A DNA stretch of 64,000 nucleotides from contig NC_062232.1 in the NCBI RefSeq assembly GCF_902686445.1, positions 36,226,454 to 36,290,453 of the forward strand, written 5' to 3'. The position numbers and the translations under genes are program-made. The stretch's first letter is position 1. Each line of letters begins with the position of its first letter. Positions 44,401-54,712 of the stretch are shown here, piece by piece. Below the pieces are notes generated by a model that was not told where the DNA came from, did no database searches, and saw nothing but the letters and a program-made list of their open reading frames with translations. This DNA is from Sciurus carolinensis. Taxonomy: Eukaryota > Chordata > Mammalia > Rodentia > Sciuridae.

Positions 44401-47169
44401 CCACAAAATTAATAAAGAATAATATAAAAATAAATCATTAGCAATGAATAAAATGATATGAATCTTCATTTCTTTGTGTGTGTGTTTTTGTCTTCTGTTC
44501 CCAACCAGATCATAAATTCCTACAGAAAAGGATAATGCAGCATCTTTTATTCATCCATTCAAGAATAACTTATTGAGCACCAATTCTGTATCAGGCATTG
44601 TGCCCATCTTTAGAAATTTTCTATTATAAATAAAAAATGATGCTAATCCTGGGAAAACTCAAATATGAAAATGGACAATTACAAGAAACCTAATTCAATG
44701 TTCCAATGAAGTGATGCTCAACCCCCCTAACCAATACATGCAGAGGGATGCTGTTTGCCCCAGTAGTATTTATCTGCCTTTTTGACTTCATGAAATCCAT
44801 GTTTCTTTCATCAATTAAAATGAACATGCTTTCCTTTCATTTTTTTTTCATTAGAAGACTGCCAAAGAGATAAAATATCCTTATTACTTCGTTCTTGCTG
44901 TCTAGCTTTTCATTAACGGATATTTCAGTGAGTCTCTTATGATACTGCTGGAGGTTTCAATAAAGAGGCAGGCTGTGCAGAACAGAGTTCACCAGATATT
45001 ATCTAAGTTGTACATTTGCTTTTTTTTTTTTTTTTTTGAATGCTGGAAGCTTGACAGGAGACAGAAAATTTGTTTTAAAATTAGATTCTTTAGAGCTTAC
45101 CAGTTTCCTTTCCCCAACCACTCTGTTAATCTTTTTTAAAACATACATTGAGGGATAAAAGAATGAAAGGGCCCAGTCACCACAGCCCAAATAGCTCTTT
45201 AATATCAACTGGAAGTGTTATAAGCCCCCAGGTTCTATGAAGTTAAGTTTCCATCATCTGCTTGAATACTAATCTGAGTGTCCAAATCCACTCCTTGGGG
45301 GCAACAAGAAGGCAATGAGGGATCCTTGCATGGGTCAAGACCTTTCCTTCACCCCCAATAAGTTGCTTAGTGTGGAATTTCTTCCTCAAGTAGCCTAGGA
45401 GTTGGGAGGACCCCAATAAAATCCAAGACCCATCCCAGGAAGTTGGATTACATAATCCAGATCCAACTTGAAAGTCCATATACTGGTTTAAGATGCCAAA
45501 GGAAAGACCTACCTCAGGGCCTGAGGATTTACCTTAACAGCCTGAAAGCTTTGTGACTTCCTTGAAGTGGTTCATTGAGACACAGTGGAAATGGACAGAA
45601 AAAGGATTATCCCTACCCAGAGAACACAGTATAGCTCTTTCCCCCATGACCTCTTTGTCATTGTACAAAAGCAGAATAAGGAATATAGATAGGGGCACAA
45701 CACAGAAAGGCTTGTTCCTCAATATATGTAATCAGGCAGAGGCAACAAGCTACAAGACTTCCGAATGACAGATGTCATTTCCAGGCATGTCGTAGAGAAC
45801 ATTGAAGCAAATAGATCTTATTTGTGTTATAAGTGTTAATCTGTGAATTGATTTACAAGGATTTTTTACAATGACTAATGTCAAGATTATTTCTACAAAT
45901 CATAAGCAGGATCCTAAAGAAGGAGTGACCTTTTAGAAAAGATGATTGACAAGAACTCTATGGGACATGCAGAGGAAGAGGAAATATTTAGCTGAGGCAG
46001 AAGAGAAAAATTAAAACAGATCTTACCCAAGAACATCAGGTTAAGGACTTTCGCCAATTATTTTCATAAAGTAGTAATTACAAATTAATATTAGAGCCCC
46101 TCCATGTATTAATTATTGACTGTTGAATAGAGTTATTGTCAATAAATTTTTCTGCTATATAATTCTAATTTCATAATATAAGTTCACCGGTGCATAATCA
46201 ATCCTTTGGTTTTATTTATGTAGCTTTGAATTAAATAGTCTTTCCTTATTTAATTATAAGTAGAGATTTCCATCTTGGAGATTCCATGATTGCAGTTAAG
46301 AGTCTGGTGACCATGGTAATCAAATGAGAAAAGTAGTTTCTTTTCTTATTCCTGGCTGAAAGGGCTGATCACCAGCAAGTCCAAGTCTCTATTAGAAGAT
46401 TGGACACATTAGCCCCATCTCGCAACTCCACTTAGGGATGGACCAAAGTTAAATCTATCAACATGGTCAATAATTTAATCAATGAAGTCTATATAATAAG
46501 ACCTCCATAAAAGTCTCTAAACAATGGGGTTCAAACAGTTTGAGTTGGCAAACACACCATATATCTCAAAATATCTTATTGTGCTATGCTTACCCTTCCA
46601 TTGATGATGTGAAATGATGATACCATGCCTATGTGACGAGATGAAGTGAGGTGAATGATGTAGGCATTGTTACTCAGCATCAGGCTACTAAGTGACAGTT
46701 ACTTGCACACAAATCCTGTAACAGATCTTATAACCAAGGTGGTTACTAAATTATTAACAGGCAGGGAGCATATATGGTATGGATACATTGGACAAAGGGA
46801 TGATTTGCATCTTGGGCTGAATGGAACTGGATGGAATTAGATTACATTGCACTACTCAGAACAATTTAAAACTCATAATTGTTTATTTCTGGAATTTTCC
46901 AATTAATATTTTCAGACCTTAGTTGAATGCAGATAACCAAAACCACAGACAGTCAAACTGTAGAAAAGGGGTGACTATCATGTGCGTTCATAAGTGCACA
47001 TGTGTAATTAAAATCTCTCGTCACTTGCAACAGCTTTTCCACTGATTTATTTGGACTTTCCACAGAAGTTCTGAAACTAGAGTTAGATTTACCCTAAAGT
47101 ACCCAGAGAGACCTTGAAAAAGAAGAGCAAAAATAAAGGGAGGCAGAGGACTGGCCCTACCAGACATAA
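44401..47169. other. Intergenic interval, mostly unassigned
   Basis: A T run is at 45020-45037. The part at 46370-46600 (ATAATAAGACCTCCATAAAA) may be an old LTR remnant, but I cannot name it. The part at 46040-46260 is AT-rich with two TAATTA motifs. No exon was seen. Confidence 0.35.
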
Positions 47170-47570
47170 AAACATGGTTTTATTTTAATTTAAAATTTTT
47201 TCATCTTAAAAGGGGTGCAGTGGTACATGGTGCATGCCTGTAATCCCAGTGGCTGGAAAGGCTGAGGGAGAAAGATACCAAGTTCAAAGCCAGCCTCAGC
47301 AACCTAGCGAGGCCCTAAGCAACTCAGTGAGACCCTGTCTCTAATAAAATAATTTTAAAAGGCTGGGGATGTGGCTCAGTGGTTAAGCGCCCCTGGGTTC
47401 AATCCCTGGTACCAAAAAAAAAAAAAATCCATCTTAATGAGGTATAATTGACAAATGAAAATTGTATATACTCAGTCAGTAACATGACTTGATATACATT
47501 AATATTGTGAAGTGATTAACACAAAATTGACCCTTTAATCAGCACATAGTTTACTGTGTGTGGTCCAAAT
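47170..47570 (+). mobile_element. Old L1 3' UTR, interrupted by a SINE
   Basis: To the right of the SINE: GAGGTATAATTGACAAATGA, AAATTGTATATACTCAGTCA, CTTGATATACATTAATATTG, typical of an L1M 3' UTR. The left flank is short (about 47170-47211). CATCTTAA lies on both sides of the SINE. Confidence 0.7.
47212..47427 (+). mobile_element. B1-ID composite SINE nested in L1
   Basis: GCATGCCTGTAATCCCAGTG (B1), a linker, then GGCTGGGGATGTGGCTCAGT, AAGCGCCCCTGGGTTCAATC and an A run. Confidence 0.94.
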
Positions 47571-47599
47571 GCTGAGGACACTTAAGATCAGTGCTTTTG

Positions 47600-47690
47600 G
47601 GTTAGGGATATAGATAGCTCAGTGGTACAGCACTTGCCTAGTGTGCTTGAGGCCCTACATTATATCCCCAATACCAAGCACACACAAACA
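47600..47690 (+). mobile_element. ID SINE, diverged
   Basis: GATAGCTCAGTGGTACAGCA, CTTGCCTAGTGTGCTTGAGG, then a CACAAACACAAA tail. Confidence 0.75.
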
Positions 47691-47999
47691 CAAATACAAA
47701 CACAAACTTGCAGTGGAAATATCTACAAATTTTACTGTGATTTCTCTAATAGATAGTCTTGACTTTGGATAGTATTTGAGTGGGGGGCATTCATTTTTAG
47801 TTGAAAAATTTTAGCTAAAACATTTTTACAATAAAGCCAACAAAATTCAAGTAAATCTTTTACACATTTCTGAAAGAGGCTATATGACAGTTTAGTTGTG
47901 CATCACTTGGCACATTGCTACAAGAATAGACTTTTAACATTCTCATCATACAATAAGTTGGTGAAGTGATGGATATGTTAATTAGCTCAATATAATCTT

Positions 48000-48113
48000 T
48001 TTTATAAATTTACCTTTATTTTAATACATTTATTCTTTTGTGGTACTGAGGATCAAATCCAGTGCTTCACATGTGCTAGGCAAGCACTCTACCACTGAAC
48101 TACAACCCCACCT
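48000..48113 (-). mobile_element. ID SINE with 3' extension
   Basis: A TTTACCTTTATTTTAATACA extension, then antisense ID (AGGATCAAATCCAGTGCTTC, AAGCACTCTACCACTGAACT). Confidence 0.85.
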
Positions 48114-48609
48114 CTGAATATTTCTACAGATATACGTAGATTAAAACCTCACATTGAACCCCACAAATATACACAACATTTTAAATTTGTCAACTTAATA
48201 TTAAATATTATTGGTTAAGAAAGAATAAGTTATGTATAGTATATACATGGTTCATATTTAGGGAAATTTTATTATACTAAGTATCTCAAGATTCTCTGAA
48301 ATTTTAAAATATTTTCTAAACTGTCCAGCAGAAAACTATTAAATGTTGCTCATTATAACTGAGACTTAAGAACCCAATCCTTCAATGTGTAGAATTGCTT
48401 GGATCCAGATTAGAGTAAACCAACTGTATTTGGAGAACTACTATAGAAAATTGAAACTGCTAGATGGTATCAAGCAATTATTGTTCATGTTTGTGTATAT
48501 CCTAAGAGTATGGTATTTATATTAAAAATGCCCTTATCAGTTAAAGAGACAGACTTAAGTACTTGACATAGTGTTTGGCATTTGTTTTAAAATACTCTGG
48601 GAGGACTAT

Positions 48610-48676
48610 TTAAAAACACTCTAGCTCAGTGATAGAACACATGCATGGCCATGGGGTCCATCCTCAGCACCAAAAA
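48610..48676 (+). mobile_element. ID SINE, shortened and diverged
   Basis: CTCTAGCTCAGTGATAGAAC, CATGGGGTCCATCCTCAGCA, then an AAATTAATTAATG tail. The first bases of the head and part of the middle are missing. Confidence 0.65.
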
Positions 48677-48689
48677 TTAATTAATGAAT

Positions 48690-48855
48690 TCATTTAAAAC
48701 CCTAGGAAAAAGTAGTGGTAGCTGTAGGCAAAACTGGCAAAAAAGTATAGTGACAGAAGCTGAGTCTGGATGATAAGTGCATGAGGTACTCATTATACTA
48801 TTCTTCCTACTTTTGTGCATTTATGAAAATTTTCAGAATAAGGTGTTTAAATATG
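48690..48855 (+). mobile_element. Old L1 3' end
   Basis: GCATGAGGTACTCATTATAC, TACTTTTGTGCATTTATGAA and AATTTTCAGAATAAGGTGTT match an old L1 terminal region. Confidence 0.5.
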
Positions 48856-50082
48856 TTGATTATAATTTTATTAAGTATATTTTAATTTATCAAATGATTT
48901 GAAAAGTGTTCATTGGTTGATAAAACTAGGTAGGGTAATAGAAGAGTTGCTCTATTCTAAAGAAAGGAAAGCTTTCCCATCTCCCTCACTCTGCTAAATC
49001 ATTCAGTCCACTTGTTCTCTACTTGGATATTACATAGAACAAACACAAATAAATCTTCCCACCTCTTTAAGACAAATGAGAATTTAATACCTTTCATTCT
49101 TAAGAGGACTAATGATGTGTGCCATCTGCAGTTTTAGAAAAGATCTTTGGAGCCATCTAGTCTAACCCCCTTCTGTCACCTCCTTCTGCTGTACCAGCCC
49201 ACCTAAAGCAGGGGAGATAATCTCATTTCTGACTCCCTGTCCTCCTGTAAGCAATAGACCTGATCTATATAAAACATAAGACTTCTGGCTATGAAAATGA
49301 AATACGAAAAAAATCCAAGTGGTGGGCAGTTGTTACAATATTTTGTATGTAGTGCTCTACATACATTGTAGGACATTCATCAGTCATTTTCAGGTAGCTG
49401 AGCATTTTCAAGCTCCAAAAAGTAATACTCGTTGAAAAATAGAAACTGGCCTGCTGGGCCCAGGTTGCGTACTATTTGGAAATGACCGTGCTTTCTTGAT
49501 ATTCAAGTCAAATCATTCCATCAGCTCTAAGATTTCAGGGCAGTCCCTGGAATTTGCAGTCATAATGTTCACTGCACAAATAGAATAATGTTCATTAACA
49601 GCAAAGTTCTAGTTGGGAAATACTATTGGGGATTACATTTCCATGATTAATTATCCATGTAATTGAGGTTCAAATGAATCATTTTCCTCCATTACCAATA
49701 TACAAAACCAATGCCTTACTTAAGACTCAGGTTTGTAATGTAGGGTTCTAATGGATAAATGCTCATCCACCCTATCCTTCAGAGAAAAAAAAATGTTCCT
49801 AGGGTTTGGATTCTCTTCTTTCCTAATTTGACATTTTAGAAGTCATGTTGAAAATATCACCATTTCCTGGAAGACTGTTCCTTCTTTCAGATCACATCTT
49901 ATTTGAATAGAACTAGAACAAATTACTCACTGTACTTACCTTCAGAAGAAGACTATTTTCACTATCTACCTACCTTAAAGGAATAAGAATACTGAGCCTT
50001 ATTTGGATACAGACTGTACATCCATCCCTGTGACACATGTCCTCAAATATAGAGAAAATGTTAGAGTCCTTGCTCTAAACAG
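48856..50082. other. Intergenic interval without recognised repeats
   Basis: About 1.2 kb with no mobile element seen, unusual for this window. The part at 49330-49700 has homeodomain-like motifs, described in the findings. Confidence 0.4.
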
Positions 50083-50273
50083 AGTTGCCAAATTCAGCAA
50101 CCAAAAATACAGGCTGTCCAGTTAAACTTGAATTTCAGGTAAGCAATGAAAAAAAAAATAATACAAATGTGTCCCATGCAACATTTCCAATATATTCATA
50201 CCAAAAACATATGTCATTTACCTAAGAACCAAATTTAACTATATGTTCTGTATTTTATACGGCAACCCTAGCC
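50083..50273. mobile_element. Palindromic MITE (hAT-type, possibly MER53)
   Basis: The left end (AGAGTTGCCAAATTCAGCAA, CAGTTAAACTTGAATTTCAG) and right end (TTTTATACGGCAACCCTAG) are roughly inverted copies of each other. A second copy lies at 60852-61040. The family name is from memory. Confidence 0.55.
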
Positions 50274-51094
50274 TGGAAGGGGATTTTGTTCTGGTTCAGG
50301 AAAGGAAATCAGCACATAGAAATCAAACTGAGTATAAGAAGCAGCAAAATATGATCAAGTATTATATTATGGAACACAAAAAAGGAGAAATGTTAATGGA
50401 AGTCAGAATTCCTCCATCAGTGAGCTGTTGAAGGAACTCTGTCTTTTGAGAGTTTTCCTATGTCCCCCACCATTAGCATTATGGCAGCACATTAATCAAT
50501 GTGCTTAATAAATTCGTAAATGTATGAATACAGCAATCAGTATGAGAGGACTTGAGGTGGATCTTAAAGGAAGATCAATATCTGTGTAAGATAGAGTAGC
50601 AAAGAGAAGGAATGAACTTATCTATTTTGACAATAAACTGAGCAAGAGGAGTTGTTACAAAGGACAGTTTCAATAGCAGTAGCTCACAAAACGTTTTCTG
50701 ATTGAGGATGACTTAGGGCAGAGTCAAAGATTCTACAGCTGGCTTTCCAGTAGAAACAAAAAAGAGAAATGAAATAAAAATAAATAAAAGTCTGTGGCAT
50801 TTCATGAGATGCTCCTAGAAGGGATATTCTGAAGATTTACATTTTTAGGACACTTTATATCTCTCTGAGGGACTTCTTGTCACCCACAAGTGGCTTAAGA
50901 ACTGTATCTTGAGCAACTTTCAACTAGAGTATAGGAACTATGTTTTATATATAGGAAAAATAAAAAGTAATCAAAATCTTAGGACCAAATCTTCGGTCCT
51001 TGACATTCTGATATGAAAGTGTTAATGTCAAGAACATACACTCTGGCCTGGCAGACTTTAAAGGTATTTGGAAAAGTTGTGTAAAACTACCTTT
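50274..51094. other. Intergenic interval, nothing recognised
   Basis: No repeat or exon signature was recognised here. Confidence 0.35.
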
Positions 51095-51317
51095 GCTGGG
51101 CTAAATGGCACATAACTATAATCCCAGTGAATTAAGAGACTGAGGCAGGAGGATTGCACATGTAAGGCCACCCTAGGCAACTCAGAGAGACCCTGTCTCA
51201 ACATAAAATTTTAAAAATGACTGTACTATATATAGCACTCCTGAGTTCAATCACCAGTACCACGATTGATTAATCTATCTATCTATTTGTCTATCTATCT
51301 ATCTATCTATCTATCTA
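51095..51317 (+). mobile_element. B1-ID composite SINE, diverged, with (TATC)n tail
   Basis: AACTATAATCCCAGTGAATT, AGACTGAGGCAGGAGGATTG, then a shortened ID part (CTCCTGAGTTCAATCACCAG). The tail is a TCTA microsatellite (51272-51317). Confidence 0.85.
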
Positions 51318-51478
51318 GGACCAACAAGGAATAAAACTTAAATTCTAGAATTGTTTCAAGGTAGATCTGAATTTCTCAACTTTAGCACAATTAACATTTA
51401 AACAGGATGATTCTCTGTTGTGGGGGTCCACTCTTTGCATTATAGGATAGAGCATCCCAAATTCCTACCCCCTTGCTG

Positions 51479-51954
51479 CAGCTTACATGTTTGCGTCCCT
51501 CAAATTCATATTGAGACGCAAAATTCAATGCAATAGTATTAAGAGGTGAGATCTTTAGAAAGTTGTTAGGTCATGAGGGCTCCTTCCAACGGGATTAAGA
51601 CCTTTTTAAAACAGGTTTCACACAGTCTTGATCCCTTTTTCTGTTCTTTTGCATTCCATCATGTGATGACATATCCTTTGCCTCTTCTGTCACTTGAGAT
51701 ACAGCAAGAAAACCCTCATCAAACACTGAACCTGCCTGTGCCTTGATTTTGGATTTCCCAGCCTCCAGAACTGTGGCAAATAAATTTGTTCTTTATAAAT
51801 TACCCACCTATGGGGACTGGGGATGTTGCTCAATGGTAGAGCACGTGCCTAGCATGCACAAGCCTTGGGTTCCACCCCCAGCACTGCAAAAATTAATAAA
51901 TCAATAAATAACCCATATACAGTATTTTGTTATAGCAGCACAAATAGATGAAGA
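51479..51954 (+). mobile_element. MaLR-type solo LTR (MLT1-like) nested in the MITE
   Basis: TTAGGTCATGAGGGCTCCTT, GATACAGCAAGAAAACCCTC, CCCAGCCTCCAGAACTGTGG, AAATTTGTTCTTTATAAATT and TATTTTGTTATAGCAGCACA, in MaLR order. An ID element interrupts it near its 3' end. No retroviral genes are present. Confidence 0.85.
51814..51909 (+). mobile_element. ID SINE nested in the LTR
   Basis: GACTGGGGATGTTGCTCAAT, GTGCCTAGCATGCACAAGCC, then an AAATTAATAAATCAATAAAT tail. The LTR text (TTACCCACCTATGG) resumes on the right as AACCCATATACAG. Confidence 0.92.
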
Positions 51955-52079
51955 CGCCACTAGATGACAGGAGCACATCCTTCCCCTGTTTGTTTGTGAT
52001 AAAGAAAAACAACAAATGTCCCCTGAGGGGGGCAAAATCAACCCTTTCTTAAAACCACTAGTCTAGATGAAAGTATCCT

Positions 52080-52849
52080 GTACTGTTTGAATTAGATGCC
52101 TAAGAACTCTCTTCTGTAATTCTCTTCCCATCCAAGTGAGGCAAATAAGGGACAATTTAAACAAATAAAGCCTATGCATTTGAGAAACTTGTCTCAGAGA
52201 TGAATGAAAGTGCTGCCAGACACAAATACTGGATGATGAAAAGGCAAATGATAATCTATATCCATTAAGACCATATGCATTTACTTCAAAGGTGCAGACT
52301 TCAGTGGTCCTGGGTCAAGCTCTTTTAGGTTCACTCATTGAAATAACTGCACTTGACAATGAAAGGCAAATAGTTGCTGGCTAATTACAGGGATGCTTTT
52401 GCATCTGCACTGTTAGACCAAAGAAAAATTGCCCATGATAAAGGGAAAGGGGAAAAACCCTTGGAAATTTGGGGCCCTCCCAAGAGCAACTCCCCTCAAT
52501 AGATAAATATTGTATTTTAGCAGTTCAAAAGTCCTCTGGAAATTTGTATACTCAGTATTATTCTTCCAAAATAGACAGGTCTCATGTTGTTTGCCTCTGG
52601 TAATCCTATTCCAGAGACATCAGTACATCTTTTTGAGAAATAATTGCCACCTCCAACTGATTATTTGGGAGCCCATAAGAATTGATTCCTATGGGAAAGA
52701 TATAAGCAATATATTTTTCCACGTAATAACTGCATTTTCTTCTTATGGTGAAGTTAGAAACTTTAAACAAAATCTTTTTTTCCTGAGTTTATTAAGTGAA
52801 ATTTACTACAGATTCAAAAATATGGATAAAATAATGTGTGTATAGAAAG
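52080..52849. other. Intergenic interval, nothing recognised
   Basis: Mixed-composition sequence without a nameable repeat. A plus-strand open frame of 111 codons (52510-52845) has no known relative. Confidence 0.35.
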
Positions 52850-52921
52850 ATATAGATAATAGATATAGATGATATAGATATAGATATAGATATAGATATA
52901 GATATAGATATAGATAGATAT
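52850..52921 (+). repeat. (GATATA)n microsatellite
   Basis: GATATA hexamers with GATA variants, leading directly into an antisense ID remnant. It grew from the SINE tail. Confidence 0.92.
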
Positions 52922-52985
52922 GTTGTGGTTCTGGGGGTTAAACCAGGGTTTCACACATGCTAGGCAAGAGCTCTCCCACTTTATG
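52922..52985 (-). mobile_element. ID SINE remnant, 5' truncated
   Basis: GGGGTTAAACCAGGGTTTCA, CACATGCTAGGCAAGAGCTC. The antisense head is cut short after CTCCCACTTTATG. Confidence 0.75.
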
Positions 52986-53289
52986 TTTTGAATGCTCACT
53001 CTTTTAAGAGAATTATTGACCAAATATTAGAAGTCTTATCCTTGCCTAAAAAAAAAAAATGCACTGAGTGAAAAATCTTAAAATTCCAAGTGATGAGTGT
53101 CAGTCGAAAGGGATTTTAAATAAAGTCCCTTAATTTCCTGCTCATGGTAACATTAAGTTATAATTAGATATAAAACTTCTATTTCCAGTAACATGATATA
53201 GTACATGTCCTGAAACTTCTTCCAATAAAAAGTAGCTAAAAATTCTAGAAAAAATAAAACAAACATCACATTATTCTCAGTGAAAGTAG

Positions 53290-53520
53290 ACAGACCCAAA
53301 ATGTCACATAACTGCATGATTTATTTTATATAAAATATCCAAAACGGGTAACTCTCTAAAAACAGAAAGCAGAATGATGTGTTCCAGGGATTGAGGAGAG
53401 GGTCAAATGGAAAATCAGTTGCTCAATGGGTGTGGAGATTTCCTATGGAATCATGAAGATATTTTAGAGGTAAATGAGGTGGTGGTTACCCAACATTGTG
53501 ATATACAAAATGCCACCAAA
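53290..53520 (+). mobile_element. Old L1 3' UTR fragment
   Basis: AACTGCATGATTTATTTTAT, AAACAGAAAGCAGAATGATG, TTGTGATATACAAAATGCCA in L1M 3' UTR order. Confidence 0.65.
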
Positions 53521-53530
53521 CTTTACACTT

Positions 53531-54300
53531 CAGATGGCACATACGTGTAACCCCAGCCATTTGAGAGGTTGAGGCAGGAGGATTGTAAGTCCAAGGCCAG
53601 CCTGGGCAACTGAGTGAAGCCCTCTTAAAAAAATTAAAAGGGCTGGGGAAGCTATCCCACTCCTTGGCTTATACCCAAAGGGCTTAAAATCAGCATACTA
53701 CAGTGATGCAGCAACATCAATGTTCATAGCAGCTCAATTCACAATAGCTAGATTGTGGAACCAACCCAGATGCCCTTCAATTGATGAATGGATAAAGAAA
53801 CTGTGGTATATATACACAATGGAATATTACTCAGCCATAAAGAAGAATAAAAATACAGCATTTTCAGGTAAATGGATGCAGTTGGAGAATATCATGCTAA
53901 GTGAGATAAGCCAATCCCCAAGATCCAAGGACCAAATGATCTCTCTGATAAGCAGACGATGATACATAACAGGGGGTGGGAGGGAGGCAAGAATAGAGGA
54001 AGGATGGATTGTATACAGGAAAAAGAGGTGGGGAGGGGGAGGAGGAAGGAAAAATAACAGAATGAGACAAACATATTACCCCATGTAAGTGTATGATTAC
54101 ACAAATGGTACAACCAGAGAACTTCCTGTACAACTTCCTGTACAACCAGAGAAATAGCAGTTGTACCCTATTTGTGTACAATGAATCAAAATTAATTAAT
54201 TAATTAATTAATTAAATAAAAATAATTGAAAGATCAAAAAAAGGGCTGGGGATGTAGTTCAGTGTAGAGCAACCCTGGGTTCAATCTCCAATATGGAAAA
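53531..54300 (+). mobile_element. B1-ID composite SINE, split by an L1
   Basis: The B1 part and start of the ID (53531-53649): TACGTGTAACCCCAGCCATT, CTGGGCAACTGAGTGAAGCC. The ID resumes at 54239 (GGGCTGGGGATGTAGTTCAG, CAACCCTGGGTTCAATCTCC). The L1 sits within the ID head. Confidence 0.9.
53650..54238 (+). mobile_element. L1, 5'-truncated, with 14-bp TSD, nested in a SINE
   Basis: The 3' end of ORF2 is present (frame at 53720-53962: MFIAAQFTIARLWNQP, EWIKKLWYIYTMEYYSAIKK), then the 3' UTR with a G-rich tract (GGGGAGGGGGAGG) and a TTAA-rich tail. The identical 14-bp repeat AAAAGGGCTGGGGA flanks it (53636-53649 and 54239-54252). It is the same L1 lineage as 10618-11520 and cannot transpose. Confidence 0.95.
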
Positions 54301-54546
54301 ACAGTACTCTTTAAAATGGTTGTTTTTATGTCATGTGAATGTCATCTCAATTGTTTATATATATTTATTTACATACATTGATATATAAATATATATATAT
54401 AAACAAACTTCTTTTTTTAAATTTTTTATTGTAAACAAATGGGATACATGTTGTTTCTCTGTACATGGCGTAAAGGCATACCATTTGTGTAATCATAAAT
54501 TTACATAGGGTAATGTTGTTTGATTCATTCTGTTATTTTTTTCCCT

Positions 54547-54577
54547 TCCCCCCACCCCTCCCACCCCTCCCACCCCT
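54547..54577 (-). other. Potential G-quadruplex tract in L1 3' UTR
   Basis: On the minus strand this reads as repeated GGGGTGGGA units, at least four G-runs with short loops, within the L1 3' UTR polypurine region. Confidence 0.7.
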
Positions 54578-54622
54578 CTTTTCCCTCTATACAGTCCTTC
54601 CTTCCTCCATTCTTGCCCCCCT

Positions 54623-54658
54623 CCCTAACCCTAACCCTAACCCTAACACTAACACTAA
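54623..54658. repeat. Telomere-like (CCCTAA)4(CACTAA)2 tract
   Basis: Four perfect CCCTAA units (54623-54646) are followed by two CACTAA variants. They lie inside the L1 3' UTR, so an L1 origin is more likely than a chromosome-end fusion. Confidence 0.93.
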
Positions 54659-54712
54659 CCCCTCCCATTCCCCATTTCACAATAGCCAGATTGTGGAAAC
54701 AAACTTCTTTTT

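Larger units (their letters stand above)
51372..52078. mobile_element. hAT-type MITE (MER20-like), split by an LTR
   Basis: The left part (51372-51478): TTTCTCAACTTTAGCACAAT, TTCTCTGTTGTGGGGGTCCA. The right part (51955-52078): CACTAGATGACAGGAGCACA, TGTCCCCTGAGGGGGGCAAA, AAAACCACTAGTCTAGA. The two parts match the halves of a MER20-like consensus. Confidence 0.7.
54417..54696 (-). mobile_element. L1 3' UTR, minus strand, with apparent 5' inversion and 16-bp TSD
   Basis: Antisense L1 3' UTR (TTTATTGTAAACAAATGGGA, ATAGGGTAATGTTGTTTGAT) is followed at 54671-54696 by a short L1 ORF2 piece in the opposite (sense) orientation (TTCACAATAGCCAGATTGTG). The direct repeat AAACAAACTTCTTTTT flanks the whole (54401-54416 and 54697-54712). 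This layout fits twin priming during L1 insertion. Confidence 0.85.

Noticed and set aside
54623..54658. Ancient telomere fusion site
   Set aside because: There are only four perfect units, one orientation, and they are contained within an L1 insertion bounded by a TSD.
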